Shown here: piece by piece, positions 20,440 to 29,505 of the stretch | Numbering within the stretch: the stretch's first letter is position 1 | Layout of the letters: every line of letters starts with the position of its first letter | DNA from: Clostridiales bacterium | Lineage (GTDB): Bacteria > Bacillota > Clostridia > Christensenellales > Borkfalkiaceae | Assembly: GCA_015069485.1 (NCBI GenBank) | Contig: SVIM01000001.1 | Coordinates: 1-64,000, forward strand | Reading direction: 5' to 3' | DNA: 64,000 nt | Notes under the pieces: generated by a model | Told to the model about the DNA's origin: nothing | Databases searched by the model: none | What the model saw: only the letters and a program-made list of their open reading frames with translations | Program-made: the position numbers and the translations under genes

Positions 20440-21540
20440 ATGATATCAGTAATTTCATTAATGCTAATTGTGGTAATTTTTGCAAGTCAAACTTTTACGT
20501 TTTTCCCTGTCTTAACAGAAAACGTTTTGGTTCAAAAGGTCAAGAACTTGGATGCAATTTCTATGGCAAACTATGATGATTCTTACTTAGGAGCCATTTT
20601 CTATCAATCTATAGATGAGAGTAAAATTGAATATGTAAACTCAAAATCACTTTTATCAGAAATAAATGAATATAAGGAGGATTATGTCGAAGGAAAACTT
20701 TTAGGGAAATATTTTTATGAGGTAGAAGAAGGTATTGTAGGCGAAGGCTATTTAATCGGAACCGATTTTACAACAAATGAATATTTAGACAAAATGGTAG
20801 ATACCGCTAAAGAGGAAATCAAAAGCGGAAAAATTCAACGCGATTACCAAAATGCCAATGCGCGTTCAATCGTGAGTATGGCAATTGGTCAGTCTTGGAG
20901 TTTAGTTACTTCTAAAAAAATTACCTGGAGTTTGGATTATGAGGATATTCATTACGGTGATTTTGCTGAATGGTATTCAAGTTTTAAGATATTAACGGAC
21001 AATTACGCATATTATTTAATTGCACACGAAACTTATATCGCTCCAAATAATGATGGGACTGACGATTTTAGAACGAGTAGGTTAACATATAATTTTATAT
21101 CACATAGTCAAGTTGAGTTGCGTGATTATCAGCCAAAGAGCAAAAATCCAAACATGACTATTTCTTACGGGGTAGATCTAAGTGCTGAAATTAGTTCAGA
21201 TTCTTCATCAACTGTGAGCGCCGGGGTGTCATCTACATATTCTACAATTTTAGAATCGCCTAAAGTGTATGATAAAGGTAATATGGCAAATGACGAAGTA
21301 AACATTGAATTTGAATACCATAATGCTTGGAGTACCGATGAACCGTGGCTTTCATATAACACAAATCAGTCAATGCAAACAGCAATATATATTATAAGAG
21401 AAAACATAAATACTGGTTACGTAGTAAATTATGATTTTAGAACAATTCAAATGGTGCGTGATGACTTATGGTTTTGGAATGATAAAACCGTTAATTTTAA
21501 GATGGATATGCTAAAAAATGGAGCATCTATAAAGCCTTAA
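20440..21540 (+). CDS. Exported/anchored protein of unknown function, possible beta-rich pore-forming-like C-terminus
   Basis: N-terminal hydrophobic segment MISVISLMLIVVIFASQTFTFF; alternating Ser/hydrophobic stretch TISYGVDLSAEISSDSSSTVSAGVSSTYSTI; immediately downstream of the XRE gene. Confidence 0.55.
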   Translation: MISVISLMLIVVIFASQTFTFFPVLTENVLVQKVKNLDAISMANYDDSYLGAIFYQSIDESKIEYVNSKSLLSEINEYKEDYVEGKLLGKYFYEVEEGIVGEGYLIGTDFTTNEYLDKMVDTAKEEIKSGKIQRDYQNANARSIVSMAIGQSWSLVTSKKITWSLDYEDIHYGDFAEWYSSFKILTDNYAYYLIAHETYIAPNNDGTDDFRTSRLTYNFISHSQVELRDYQPKSKNPNMTISYGVDLSAEISSDSSSTVSAGVSSTYSTILESPKVYDKGNMANDEVNIEFEYHNAWSTDEPWLSYNTNQSMQTAIYIIRENINTGYVVNYDFRTIQMVRDDLWFWNDKTVNFKMDMLKNGASIKP

Positions 21541-21589
21541 GCGTTAAGTGTTTTAATATCAATAAATAAATAAACGTGTAAAAAAATAA

Positions 21590-21619
21590 GGGCGGACGGC
21601 TTTTTTAAGCCGTCCGCCC
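21590..21619. terminator. Bidirectional terminator between convergent genes
   Basis: GGGCGGACGGCTT-TTTT-AAGCCGTCCGCCC. Confidence 0.75.
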
Positions 21620-21729
21620 ATTTAATATTTATAACAAAATTTTTGCTTGTAGCAGTATTAGTAGTTTGCTTATTAAAAGCTGTTCATTAATACATAGTGC
21701 GCTACTAATTTTAAGTGCGCACTATCGTA

Positions 21730-22605
21730 TTAAACCGTGCCCCTAAAGCCTTTGCCAAGAATTTCTTGCGCGTCGGTTATTATTACGAATGATTCAGGGT
21801 CAAGCTTTTTAACGCTAATTTTAAGCTTTAACGCTTCGGCGCGGTTACATACCGTAATAATAACCTTTTTGTCGCCGTGGGTATATCCGCCTTGCGCGTC
21901 GTAGGATGTAAAGCCACGCTCCATCTCTTGCAAAATATAATTTCCAATAACCTCGGGGTTTGAAGTAATAATGGTAATATACTTACTTTTTACCATATTT
22001 TCTATAACGCCGTCAATTAAAAACGCCTTTGCAAAAAGCCCTAAAATCGAATATAGTCCCGCCTCAATTCCAAATACGAAGAAGGTAGAGCCCGCTATAA
22101 CGGCGTCGGTTATAAGCAACGCCAACCCCACGTTTATTTTTGAATATTTTTTAAGTATAAGAGCAATAATGTCAGTACCGCCGGAGGAAGCTTCGCAGTT
22201 AAATATAATTGCGCTACCTACGCCCGTTAAAAGTATTGCGTAAACAAGCTCCATTAACGGTTGGTTGGAAAGTGGACCTTCAAGGGGGAAAATATATTCA
22301 AACGCCAAGTTTTCGAGGGAATATACAAGCGAGCAATAAATGGTTTTAAAGGTGCATCCCCTGCCTAAAAATATAAAGCCTACTATAAGCAGTAAGGCGT
22401 TTATAATAAGCACGTAATGCGACTGCGTAAGGGGTACGACTTCCCCTAAAAGACGCCCAAGTATTATTGAAATACCGCTAACTCCGCCCGTTGCAAAGTT
22501 ATTTGGCGCTTTAAAAAAATAGACGCCTGCGGCAAGAAGAAGCGTACCTAAATTAAGTATTAGCCAATACGCCACTTTAGAAATATTTTTATTGCGCTTT
22601 TTCAT
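21730..22605 (-). CDS. YitT family (DUF2179) membrane protein
   Basis: GVYFFKAPNNFATGGVSGISIILG, SSGGTDIIALILKKYSKINVG, C-terminal DUF2179-like domain. Confidence 0.9.
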   Translation of the reverse strand: MKKRNKNISKVAYWLILNLGTLLLAAGVYFFKAPNNFATGGVSGISIILGRLLGEVVPLTQSHYVLIINALLLIVGFIFLGRGCTFKTIYCSLVYSLENLAFEYIFPLEGPLSNQPLMELVYAILLTGVGSAIIFNCEASSGGTDIIALILKKYSKINVGLALLITDAVIAGSTFFVFGIEAGLYSILGLFAKAFLIDGVIENMVKSKYITIITSNPEVIGNYILQEMERGFTSYDAQGGYTHGDKKVIITVCNRAEALKLKISVKKLDPESFVIITDAQEILGKGFRGTV

Positions 22606-22639
22606 AATTCTTCCTTAAAATAAGTATTTAAGCGAATAA

Positions 22640-22668
22640 ATAATAACACTTTAAAAGTGTTATGTCAA
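22640..22668 (-). promoter_or_regulatory. YitT promoter whose 17-bp spacer lies in a 21-bp palindrome
   Basis: Minus strand TTGACA-17-TATTAT; palindrome ATAACACTTTAAAAGTGTTAT at 22643-22663. Confidence 0.7.
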
Positions 22669-22689
22669 CGAATAATTAAAAATATAATA

Positions 22690-22718
22690 TTGACTTTGCG
22701 CCGATTATATGTTACAAT
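22690..22718 (+). promoter_or_regulatory. Promoter of the amylase-family gene
   Basis: TTGACT, 17-bp spacer, TACAAT. Confidence 0.7.
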
Positions 22719-22758
22719 AATCTTTGTAAACATTCGGCACAAACCAAAGGACTTTATA

Positions 22759-24786
22759 ATGATAAACAAAAAGGCAATTTTTTCGGACGAAACAAAAGAT
22801 TATAAAACCCCGTACGAGCCTAAAAGCGGGGATACCGTTACGATTAAAATTAGAGCGCTAAAAAACGATATTATTCAAGCATATGCTTATATCAACGGCA
22901 AAAAAACGGCGCTTAAAAGAACTAAAACAGAAGGCGAGTTCGACTTTTTTGAAGCCTCGTTTATATGCGGTGACAAAAAGGTAGAATACTATTTCGAGCT
23001 TTTAGACGAAGACGATAAAATTTACTACAACAGATTAGGTTGCTTAAAGAAGATAGAAAAGGAATATAACTTTTCGTTCACGCCAAACTTCACCATTCCC
23101 GACTGGGCGAAGGGAGCAATTTATTACCAAATATTTACCGACAGATTTTGTAACGGCGATAAGACGAACGACGTAGAAGACAACGAATATTTTTATACGG
23201 GCGGGCATTCCGTACAGGTAAAAAACTGGGAAAAGGTGCCCGACGAATTAGACGTAAGGTGCTTTTACGGTGGCGATTTACAGGGCGTTAGAAAAAAACT
23301 AAGCTACCTAAAGGATTTAGGCGTTGAAGTAATTTATTTTAATCCCTTGTTCGTTTCGCCCAGCAACCACAAATACGACACGCAGGATTACGAATATATC
23401 GACCCTCACCTTGCAATTATCAAAAACGATTTAGAGCATAAAATGGAAGAGTGGGAGCACCATAACGGCTATGCGCCCAAGTACATTAAAAGGGTAACCG
23501 ATAAAGAAAACCTTGAAAAGAGTAACGAATTTTTTGCGCAGCTCGTAAAAGAAATTCACGGGCTTGGTATGAAAGTCGTAATAGACGGCGTGTTTAATCA
23601 TTGCGGTTCGTTTAATAAGTGGCTTGATAGGGAAGGCATATATTTAAGCAAAAAGGGCTACGAAAAGGGTGCTTTTCAATGCGTAAAAAGTCCGTACAGA
23701 AGCTATTTTAAATTTAAAAATCCCGATATCGTCGATAGCGAATACGAAGGTTGGTGGAACTATATTACGCTACCTAAGCTAAATTACGAAGAAAGCGAGG
23801 AGCTGGAGCAAAGCGTTTTAAGGGTAGGCGCAAAGTGGGTATCCGCGCCCTACTGCGCCGACGGCTGGCGCTTGGACGTTGCCGCCGATTTAGGTCACAG
23901 CGAAAAATACAACCACGAATTTTGGAAAAAGTTTAGAAGAAGCGTAAGGGACGCAAACCCCCAAGCGTTTATTATGAGCGAGCATTACGGCTCCCCCAAA
24001 TCTTGGCTTGAAGGGGACGAGTGGGACTCGGTTATGAATTACGACGCCTTTATGGAACCCGTAACTTGGTTTTTAACGGGCGTGGATAAGCACAGTAAAT
24101 CTTTTAGTAGCGAAAGATTTTTAAACGGCGAGCTGTTTTTTGAAAGTATGGCGAAAAATATGGCTAAATTCCCCCGCCCTTCGTTAGACTCCGCCCTAAA
24201 TCAGCTTTCTAATCACGACCACTCAAGGTTTTTAACCCGCACTAACGGCACGGTTGGCACGATTAAAACGATGGGCGCGGAAGCGGCTAAAAAGAATATT
24301 GATAAAGCCGTGTTTGCCCTGGGCGTGTTATTGCAAATGACTTGGCCCGGCTCACCGGGAATTTATTACGGGGACGAGGCCGGTCAGGTAGGCTGGACGG
24401 ACCCCGACAACAGAAGAACTTACCCTTGGGGTAAGGAGGATAAACGCCTTATACTCCTGCACAAAAAATTAACGGAATTAAGGGGTAAGACGGACTGCCT
24501 TAAAATGGGTAGCGTAAAGGCGTTGACATACGGGGACGGATATATATCCTATGCCCGCTTTAATAAAAACGACTGTGTTATCGTGGTAATAAACCGCAAT
24601 AAAACGGACGAAAAGTTTATTCTTCCCGTATGGGAGGCAGGGGTTAAAAACGGCGCCGTTTTAAGTAACTGCTTCGATTCTTCCGCCCCCGAATTTAACT
24701 GCGAAGAGCAGGTAAAGGTGAAAAACGGAAGGGTAACGGTAGAAGTTAAGGCAAAAAGCGGCAAGGCGTTTTACTGTAAGCTTTAA
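22759..24786 (+). CDS. GH13 alpha-amylase family glycosidase (neopullulanase/cyclomaltodextrinase-like)
   Basis: IYYQIFTDRFCNGDKTND, VVIDGVFNHCG, DGWRLDVAADLG, SEHYG, NQLSNHDHSRFLTR; start moved from 22657. Confidence 0.9.
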   Translation: MINKKAIFSDETKDYKTPYEPKSGDTVTIKIRALKNDIIQAYAYINGKKTALKRTKTEGEFDFFEASFICGDKKVEYYFELLDEDDKIYYNRLGCLKKIEKEYNFSFTPNFTIPDWAKGAIYYQIFTDRFCNGDKTNDVEDNEYFYTGGHSVQVKNWEKVPDELDVRCFYGGDLQGVRKKLSYLKDLGVEVIYFNPLFVSPSNHKYDTQDYEYIDPHLAIIKNDLEHKMEEWEHHNGYAPKYIKRVTDKENLEKSNEFFAQLVKEIHGLGMKVVIDGVFNHCGSFNKWLDREGIYLSKKGYEKGAFQCVKSPYRSYFKFKNPDIVDSEYEGWWNYITLPKLNYEESEELEQSVLRVGAKWVSAPYCADGWRLDVAADLGHSEKYNHEFWKKFRRSVRDANPQAFIMSEHYGSPKSWLEGDEWDSVMNYDAFMEPVTWFLTGVDKHSKSFSSERFLNGELFFESMAKNMAKFPRPSLDSALNQLSNHDHSRFLTRTNGTVGTIKTMGAEAAKKNIDKAVFALGVLLQMTWPGSPGIYYGDEAGQVGWTDPDNRRTYPWGKEDKRLILLHKKLTELRGKTDCLKMGSVKALTYGDGYISYARFNKNDCVIVVINRNKTDEKFILPVWEAGVKNGAVLSNCFDSSAPEFNCEEQVKVKNGRVTVEVKAKSGKAFYCKL

Positions 24787-24877
24787 GGGCGTTGCAGGGC
24801 ACAGTTTTAAAGCAAAAAAATTAATTGGTACGCACATATGCGCCGTTTAATAAAATTGCGCATATAGGGAGGTATTT

Positions 24878-26926
24878 ATGGAAAATAAATTTTTTACCGA
24901 TTTAGACAGGCATTATTTTCACCAAGGAACGCATTACGAGCTATATAACAAGATGGGCGCGCATATACGCCAAATAGACGGCGTTTGGGGCGTGCAATTC
25001 GTGCTTTGGGCGCCAAACGCAAGGGCAGTTTGCGTAGTGTGCGATTCTAACGGATGGACTCCTTGGAAAAGCGTTATGGAAAAGGTGGACGACAGTATTT
25101 GGGAGCTGTTTATTCCAAACCTTGCAGAAGGAGAAAAATATAAATATCTCGTGGTAAGGGCAGACGGCTCCGAGGTACAAAAATGCGACCCCTACGCTTA
25201 CCGTACCGAGCTTCGCCCCAACAACGCGTCGATAGTGGTTGACCTTGAAGATTTTGAGTGGAGCGACGAAAAATGGCTTGACGAAAAGGCGGAAGAAAAC
25301 TTTTTAGAAAAGCCTATGTCCGTTTACGAGGTTCATTTAGGCTCGTGGAAAAAGGACGAAAGTAAAAACGACGAGCATAGATTTTTAGACTATAAAACGC
25401 TCGCTCACGAGCTTGCGGAATATATTTTATATATGGGCTACACCCATATAGAGCTTATGGGAATTTGCGAATATCCCTTCGATCCTTCTTGGGGCTATCA
25501 GGTAACGGGCTATTTTTCGCCCACCGCCCGCTACGGCTCTCCGCAGGATTTTATGTACTTCGTGGACTATATGCACAAAAACGGTATCGGGGTAATTTTA
25601 GACTGGGTGCCCGCGCATTTTCCCAAGGACGATTTTGGCCTTGCTAACTTTGACGGAACGCCCCTTTACGAATACGCCGATCCCCTTCGCGCAGAATATC
25701 CCGAGTGGGGAACAAAGGCGTTTGATTTAGGCAAAAAGGAAGTTTCTAACTTTTTAATTGCAAGCGCGTTTTTCTGGGTTAAAAAATATCATGTGGACGC
25801 GTTAAGGGTGGATGCGGTATGCTCTATGCTCTACAACAGCTTCGGCAGGCAAGAGTGGCGTCCCAACAAGGACGGTGGCGACACTAATTTAGAAAGCTTT
25901 GAATTTTTCCGCCACTTAAACAGCGTATTGCGCCAACGCACAAACGCTTACTTAATCGCAGAAGATTCCTCTATATTAGAGGGCGTAACCAAGCCCGCGG
26001 CAAAGGGTGGCTTGGGCTTTGGTATGAAGTGGAATATGGGCTGGATGAACGATACTCTTTCGTATATGAAAAAGGACCCCGTTTTCCGTAAATATCACCA
26101 TTGGCAAATCACACATACCTTTGAATATATTTTCGACGAAAACTATATGCTCGTTTTATCGCACGACGAGGTAGTGTACGGCAAGGGCTCAATGTATAAC
26201 AAATTCCCCGGCAACCATATGGATAAATTCGGTAGCCTAAAAACCTGCTACACTATGATGATGGGGCACCCCGGCAAAAAGCTACTTTTTATGGGGCAGG
26301 ACTTTGCGCAGAAAAACGAGTGGAACTACGCAACCGGCTTAGACTGGTATTTATGCGACGACGAAGGCCATAAGGACGTACAAAATTGCTACCGTTCCCT
26401 TTTGCACCTTTATAAAGAACGCCCCGTTTTGTATAACGATACCACCAAGGCGTCCTTCGAGTGGATTAATAGCGGTGACTTTAACAGAAGCATCTTCTCG
26501 TTTATTCGCCGTAACCCTTGGAACTATAATAACGCGCTCGTGTTCGTATGTAACTTCACGCCCATCTTCCGCGAAAATTTCGCAGTAGGCGTGCCCGTTT
26601 TAGGAACTTATAACCGCATTTTTTCTACCTATCCCGACGAAAGACCTTACACGGTGGAAGCGGAAGAAAGGCTTTGCGACGGCAGACCTTATTGCGTGCC
26701 CTTCAACCTTCGCCCCTTCGAATCTATGATTTTCGAAGTGCCCTTCGTTGAAGAAACCGAAGAGGAGAAAAAGGATAAGGATAAGCAAATCGAAAGTGCA
26801 AAGCAAGAATTTACGCTCGCTAAAAACGACTTGTCGCATATCCCCTCCGATACCCCGCCCTTAAAAGAAAAACCTTCTAAAAAGGTAAATTTAAAACGAA
26901 TTTTAAAGGTAGTAAAAAAGAAGTAA
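24878..26926 (+). CDS. glgB: 1,4-alpha-glucan branching enzyme
   Basis: FVLWAPNARAVCVVCDSNGW, YEVHLGSWKK, GVILDWVPAHFPKD, DALRVDAVCSMLY, IAEDSS, LVLSHDEVVYGKGS. Confidence 0.95.
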   Translation: MENKFFTDLDRHYFHQGTHYELYNKMGAHIRQIDGVWGVQFVLWAPNARAVCVVCDSNGWTPWKSVMEKVDDSIWELFIPNLAEGEKYKYLVVRADGSEVQKCDPYAYRTELRPNNASIVVDLEDFEWSDEKWLDEKAEENFLEKPMSVYEVHLGSWKKDESKNDEHRFLDYKTLAHELAEYILYMGYTHIELMGICEYPFDPSWGYQVTGYFSPTARYGSPQDFMYFVDYMHKNGIGVILDWVPAHFPKDDFGLANFDGTPLYEYADPLRAEYPEWGTKAFDLGKKEVSNFLIASAFFWVKKYHVDALRVDAVCSMLYNSFGRQEWRPNKDGGDTNLESFEFFRHLNSVLRQRTNAYLIAEDSSILEGVTKPAAKGGLGFGMKWNMGWMNDTLSYMKKDPVFRKYHHWQITHTFEYIFDENYMLVLSHDEVVYGKGSMYNKFPGNHMDKFGSLKTCYTMMMGHPGKKLLFMGQDFAQKNEWNYATGLDWYLCDDEGHKDVQNCYRSLLHLYKERPVLYNDTTKASFEWINSGDFNRSIFSFIRRNPWNYNNALVFVCNFTPIFRENFAVGVPVLGTYNRIFSTYPDERPYTVEAEERLCDGRPYCVPFNLRPFESMIFEVPFVEETEEEKKDKDKQIESAKQEFTLAKNDLSHIPSDTPPLKEKPSKKVNLKRILKVVKKK

Positions 26927-27015
26927 TTTTGCAATGCTTTGGGCATATATGCCCGTCAATTATAAAAAAAGCGCTAAAAAAATTAAAAAATAAAAGGCTT
27001 TATTGTAAACGGCTT

Positions 27016-27933
27016 ATGATAAAAGATATTCAACAAAAAATTTTAAATCTTAAAAAAGAAAGGGACGTGTGCATTTTAGCGCACAGCTATATGAGCGAAG
27101 AAATTTGCGAAATTGCCGACTTTACGGGCGATAGCTACGCCTTATCGGTAAAGGCAAAAACGGCTCCTCAAAGCACGGTTATAATGTGTGGCGTTCGCTT
27201 TATGGCAGAAACGGTTAAGCTTTTATCCCCCCAAAAAAAGGTGTACCTTGCCAACCCGATTGCAGGCTGTCCTATGGCAGAGCAAATGGATAAGGAGCTT
27301 ATATCGCAGGTAAAGGAAGGCTTGGGGCAGGATTATGCCGTCGTTGCCTACATCAACACCACTACGGAGCTTAAAACGGTGTGCGACGTTTGCGTAACCT
27401 CCTCGTCCGCGCTAAAAATTTGCAGGGCAATTCCGCAAAAAAACATACTGTTTATTCCCGATATAAATTTGGGTACTTATATAAAGGAACAAATTCCCGA
27501 AAAGAACTTTAAGCTTCTTCACGGTGGCTGTCCCACGCACGCAAAAATTAGCGAAAAGGAAGCGTTAGCAGTAAAAAAGGCGCACCCCAACGCTTTGTTT
27601 TTGGTGCACCCCGAGTGCAGGGCAGAAGTCGTTAAGCACGCCGATTTCGTCGGCTCAACCTCCGGCATTATGGATTTTGCCGAAAAATCTACGGCAAAAG
27701 AATTTATTATCGGCACGGAAAATTCTATCGTACAGCACCTGCAATTCAAATGTCCCGATAAGGATTTTTATCCCCTTTCAAAGGACCTTGTTTGCCACAA
27801 TATGAAGGCTACGACCTTAATCGACGTATATAACTGCCTTTTAGGCAAGGGCGGGGAAGAAATGATTATAGACGAAGAAACCCGCCAAAAAGCAGTAAAC
27901 TGCATAAATAAAATGATAGAGTACGGTGGCTAA
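27016..27933 (+). CDS. nadA: Quinolinate synthase
   Basis: ILAHSYMSEEICEIADFTGDSYALSVKA, MCGVRFMAETVKLL, HPEC; start moved from 26929. Confidence 0.95.
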   Translation: MIKDIQQKILNLKKERDVCILAHSYMSEEICEIADFTGDSYALSVKAKTAPQSTVIMCGVRFMAETVKLLSPQKKVYLANPIAGCPMAEQMDKELISQVKEGLGQDYAVVAYINTTTELKTVCDVCVTSSSALKICRAIPQKNILFIPDINLGTYIKEQIPEKNFKLLHGGCPTHAKISEKEALAVKKAHPNALFLVHPECRAEVVKHADFVGSTSGIMDFAEKSTAKEFIIGTENSIVQHLQFKCPDKDFYPLSKDLVCHNMKATTLIDVYNCLLGKGGEEMIIDEETRQKAVNCINKMIEYGG

Positions 27934-28333
27934 TATGATGATAACTACAAAGGGCAGAAACGCCCTAAAAATAATGCTCGACTTGGCTCAGCATAACGAC
28001 GGAAACAATGTTTCGTTGGCAGATATAGCGGGGCGAACGAAAGAATCGCTTAAATATTTAGAAGCGGTAATGGCTCAGCTTTCCTCTGCCGGCTTGGTAG
28101 TAAGCGCAAGGGGAAAAAGCGGTGGCTACCGCCTTGCAAAATCTCCTAACGAGTATTCCGTTGCCGAAATTATTTTGGCATCCGAAGGCTCGCTTGCGCC
28201 CGTATCGTGCCTTTATTCCGAAAACCCCTGCGAAAACGCAAATAATTGCCTTTCGCTCCCCTTATGGAAGGAGCTTGACGAAGTAATAAACAATTTTTTA
28301 AGCTCTAAAACCCTCGCCGATTTATTAAAATAA
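27926..28333 (+). CDS. Rrf2-family regulator with three conserved cysteines
   Basis: TTKGRNALKIMLDLAQH, SLKYLEAVMAQLSSAGLVVSARGKSGGYRLAK, CLYSENPCENANNC; GTG start overlaps nadA stop. Confidence 0.9.
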   Translation: MANMMITTKGRNALKIMLDLAQHNDGNNVSLADIAGRTKESLKYLEAVMAQLSSAGLVVSARGKSGGYRLAKSPNEYSVAEIILASEGSLAPVSCLYSENPCENANNCLSLPLWKELDEVINNFLSSKTLADLLK

Positions 28334-28338
28334 CCACA

Positions 28339-28370
28339 ACGCCCCTTGTTAATCTTTAGGGGCGTTTTTT
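28339..28370 (+). terminator. Terminator after the Rrf2 gene
   Basis: ACGCCCC...GGGGCGT followed by TTTTT. Confidence 0.75.
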
Positions 28371-28421
28371 ATGCTATAAATAGCGTTATTCTTTAGTGAA
28401 GCCCGTAGTAGCTTATTTTTT

Positions 28422-28920
28422 TCATCCTTGAGAAGCGTAGCCGTAGGTTTTGCTATGTCATCATTAAGGAGCGTAGCCGTAGGTTTTGCTATGTCATCAT
28501 TGAGGAGTGTAGCCGTAGGTTTTGCTATGTCATCATTGAGGAGCGTAGCCGTAGGTTTTGCTATGTCATCATTAAGGAGTGTAGCCGTAGGTTTTGCTAT
28601 GTCATCATTAAGGAGCGTAGCCGTAGGTTTTGCTATGTCATCCTTGAGAAGCGTAGCCGTAGGTTTTGCTATGTCATCCTTGAGGAGTGTAGCCGTAGGT
28701 TTTGCTATGTCATCCTTGAGAAGCGTAGCCGTAGGTTTTGCTATGTCATCCTTGAGGAGTGTAGCCGTAGGTTTTGCTATGTCATCATTAAGGAGCGTAG
28801 CCGTAGGTTTTGCTATGTCATCATTAAGGAGTGTAGCCGTAGGTTTTGCTATGTCATCCTTGAGGAGCGTAGCGACGAAGGATCTAATGAGATTCTTCGT
28901 TGCACTCAGAATGACAATAA
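28422..28920. repeat. 36-bp tandem repeat, 12 full units plus a 13th merging into an inverted-repeat element
   Basis: Unit TCATC(C/A)TT(G/A)AG(G/A)AG(C/T)GTAGCCGTAGGTTTTGCTATG; ends in ...GACGAAGGATCTAATGAGATTCTTCGTTGCACTCAGAATGAC. Confidence 0.95.
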
Positions 28921-28931
28921 AGGTAATACAA

Positions 28932-29215
28932 CGCAAGGCAAAACCAAAGCAACAAGGGCTTACCTCATCCGACTTTGTCTTACGCCAAAGCCACCTTCCC
29001 CTTGGCAAAAGGGGAAGGCTACAACTCCCCCAAAGCCTTCCCACTTTTAAGGGGGAAGGGGGACCGCTTGCGGTGGATGAGGGTTGGTATAATAAAGGCA
29101 AAGCCAAAGCAACAAGGGCTTACCTCATCCGACTTTGTCTTACGCCAAAGCCACCTTCCCCTTGGCAAAAGGGGAAGGCTGCAATAAGGCAAAGCCAAAG
29201 CAACAAGGGGAAGGC
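28932..29215. repeat. ~88-bp direct repeat at 160-bp offset plus a third partial copy
   Basis: CCAAAGCAACAAGGGCTTACCTCATCCGACTTTGTCTTACGCCAAAGCCACCTTCCCCTTGGCAAAAGGGGAAGGCT at ~28943 and ~29103; partial at ~29190. Confidence 0.9.
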
Positions 29216-29386
29216 TACGACAAAGCGACAACTAGGCAAAAAAGGCAGAAAACTACTGCAATACTGTAACAACACTACAACAACACTACAACAAAAATAC
29301 AACAACACTACAACAAAAAAGTGTTGTTTAACATATGATATAAGAAAAACTAATACCTTAACAAAATATAAACAACAAACGCAATT

Positions 29387-29412
29387 AGCCCCAACATATG
29401 GGGCTTTTATTT
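29387..29412 (+). terminator. Terminator-like hairpin ending the repeat island
   Basis: AGCCCC-AACATAT-GGGGCT-TTTATTT. Confidence 0.55.
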
Positions 29413-29476
29413 AACTTTTTACGGAAAAATTGTTAAGTTTAAGCAATACAGGCAAAAAAAAGCGTTAAACATTTTA

Positions 29477-29505
29477 TTGACTTTAAAATATTATTTTCTT
29501 ATAAT
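29477..29505 (+). promoter_or_regulatory. Promoter of the first SipW-type substrate gene, with ~240-nt leader
   Basis: TTGACT, 17-bp spacer, TATAAT. Confidence 0.75.

Noticed and set aside
28422-28920. CRISPR array
   Set aside because: Repeats are head-to-tail with no unique spacers and no cas genes in the window.
28349-29414. Long ORFs on both strands (328 aa +, 252 aa -) across the 36-bp array
   Set aside because: They follow purely from a repeat length divisible by 3 with no stop in the unit; no RBS or recognisable domain, and they run on into other noncoding repeats.
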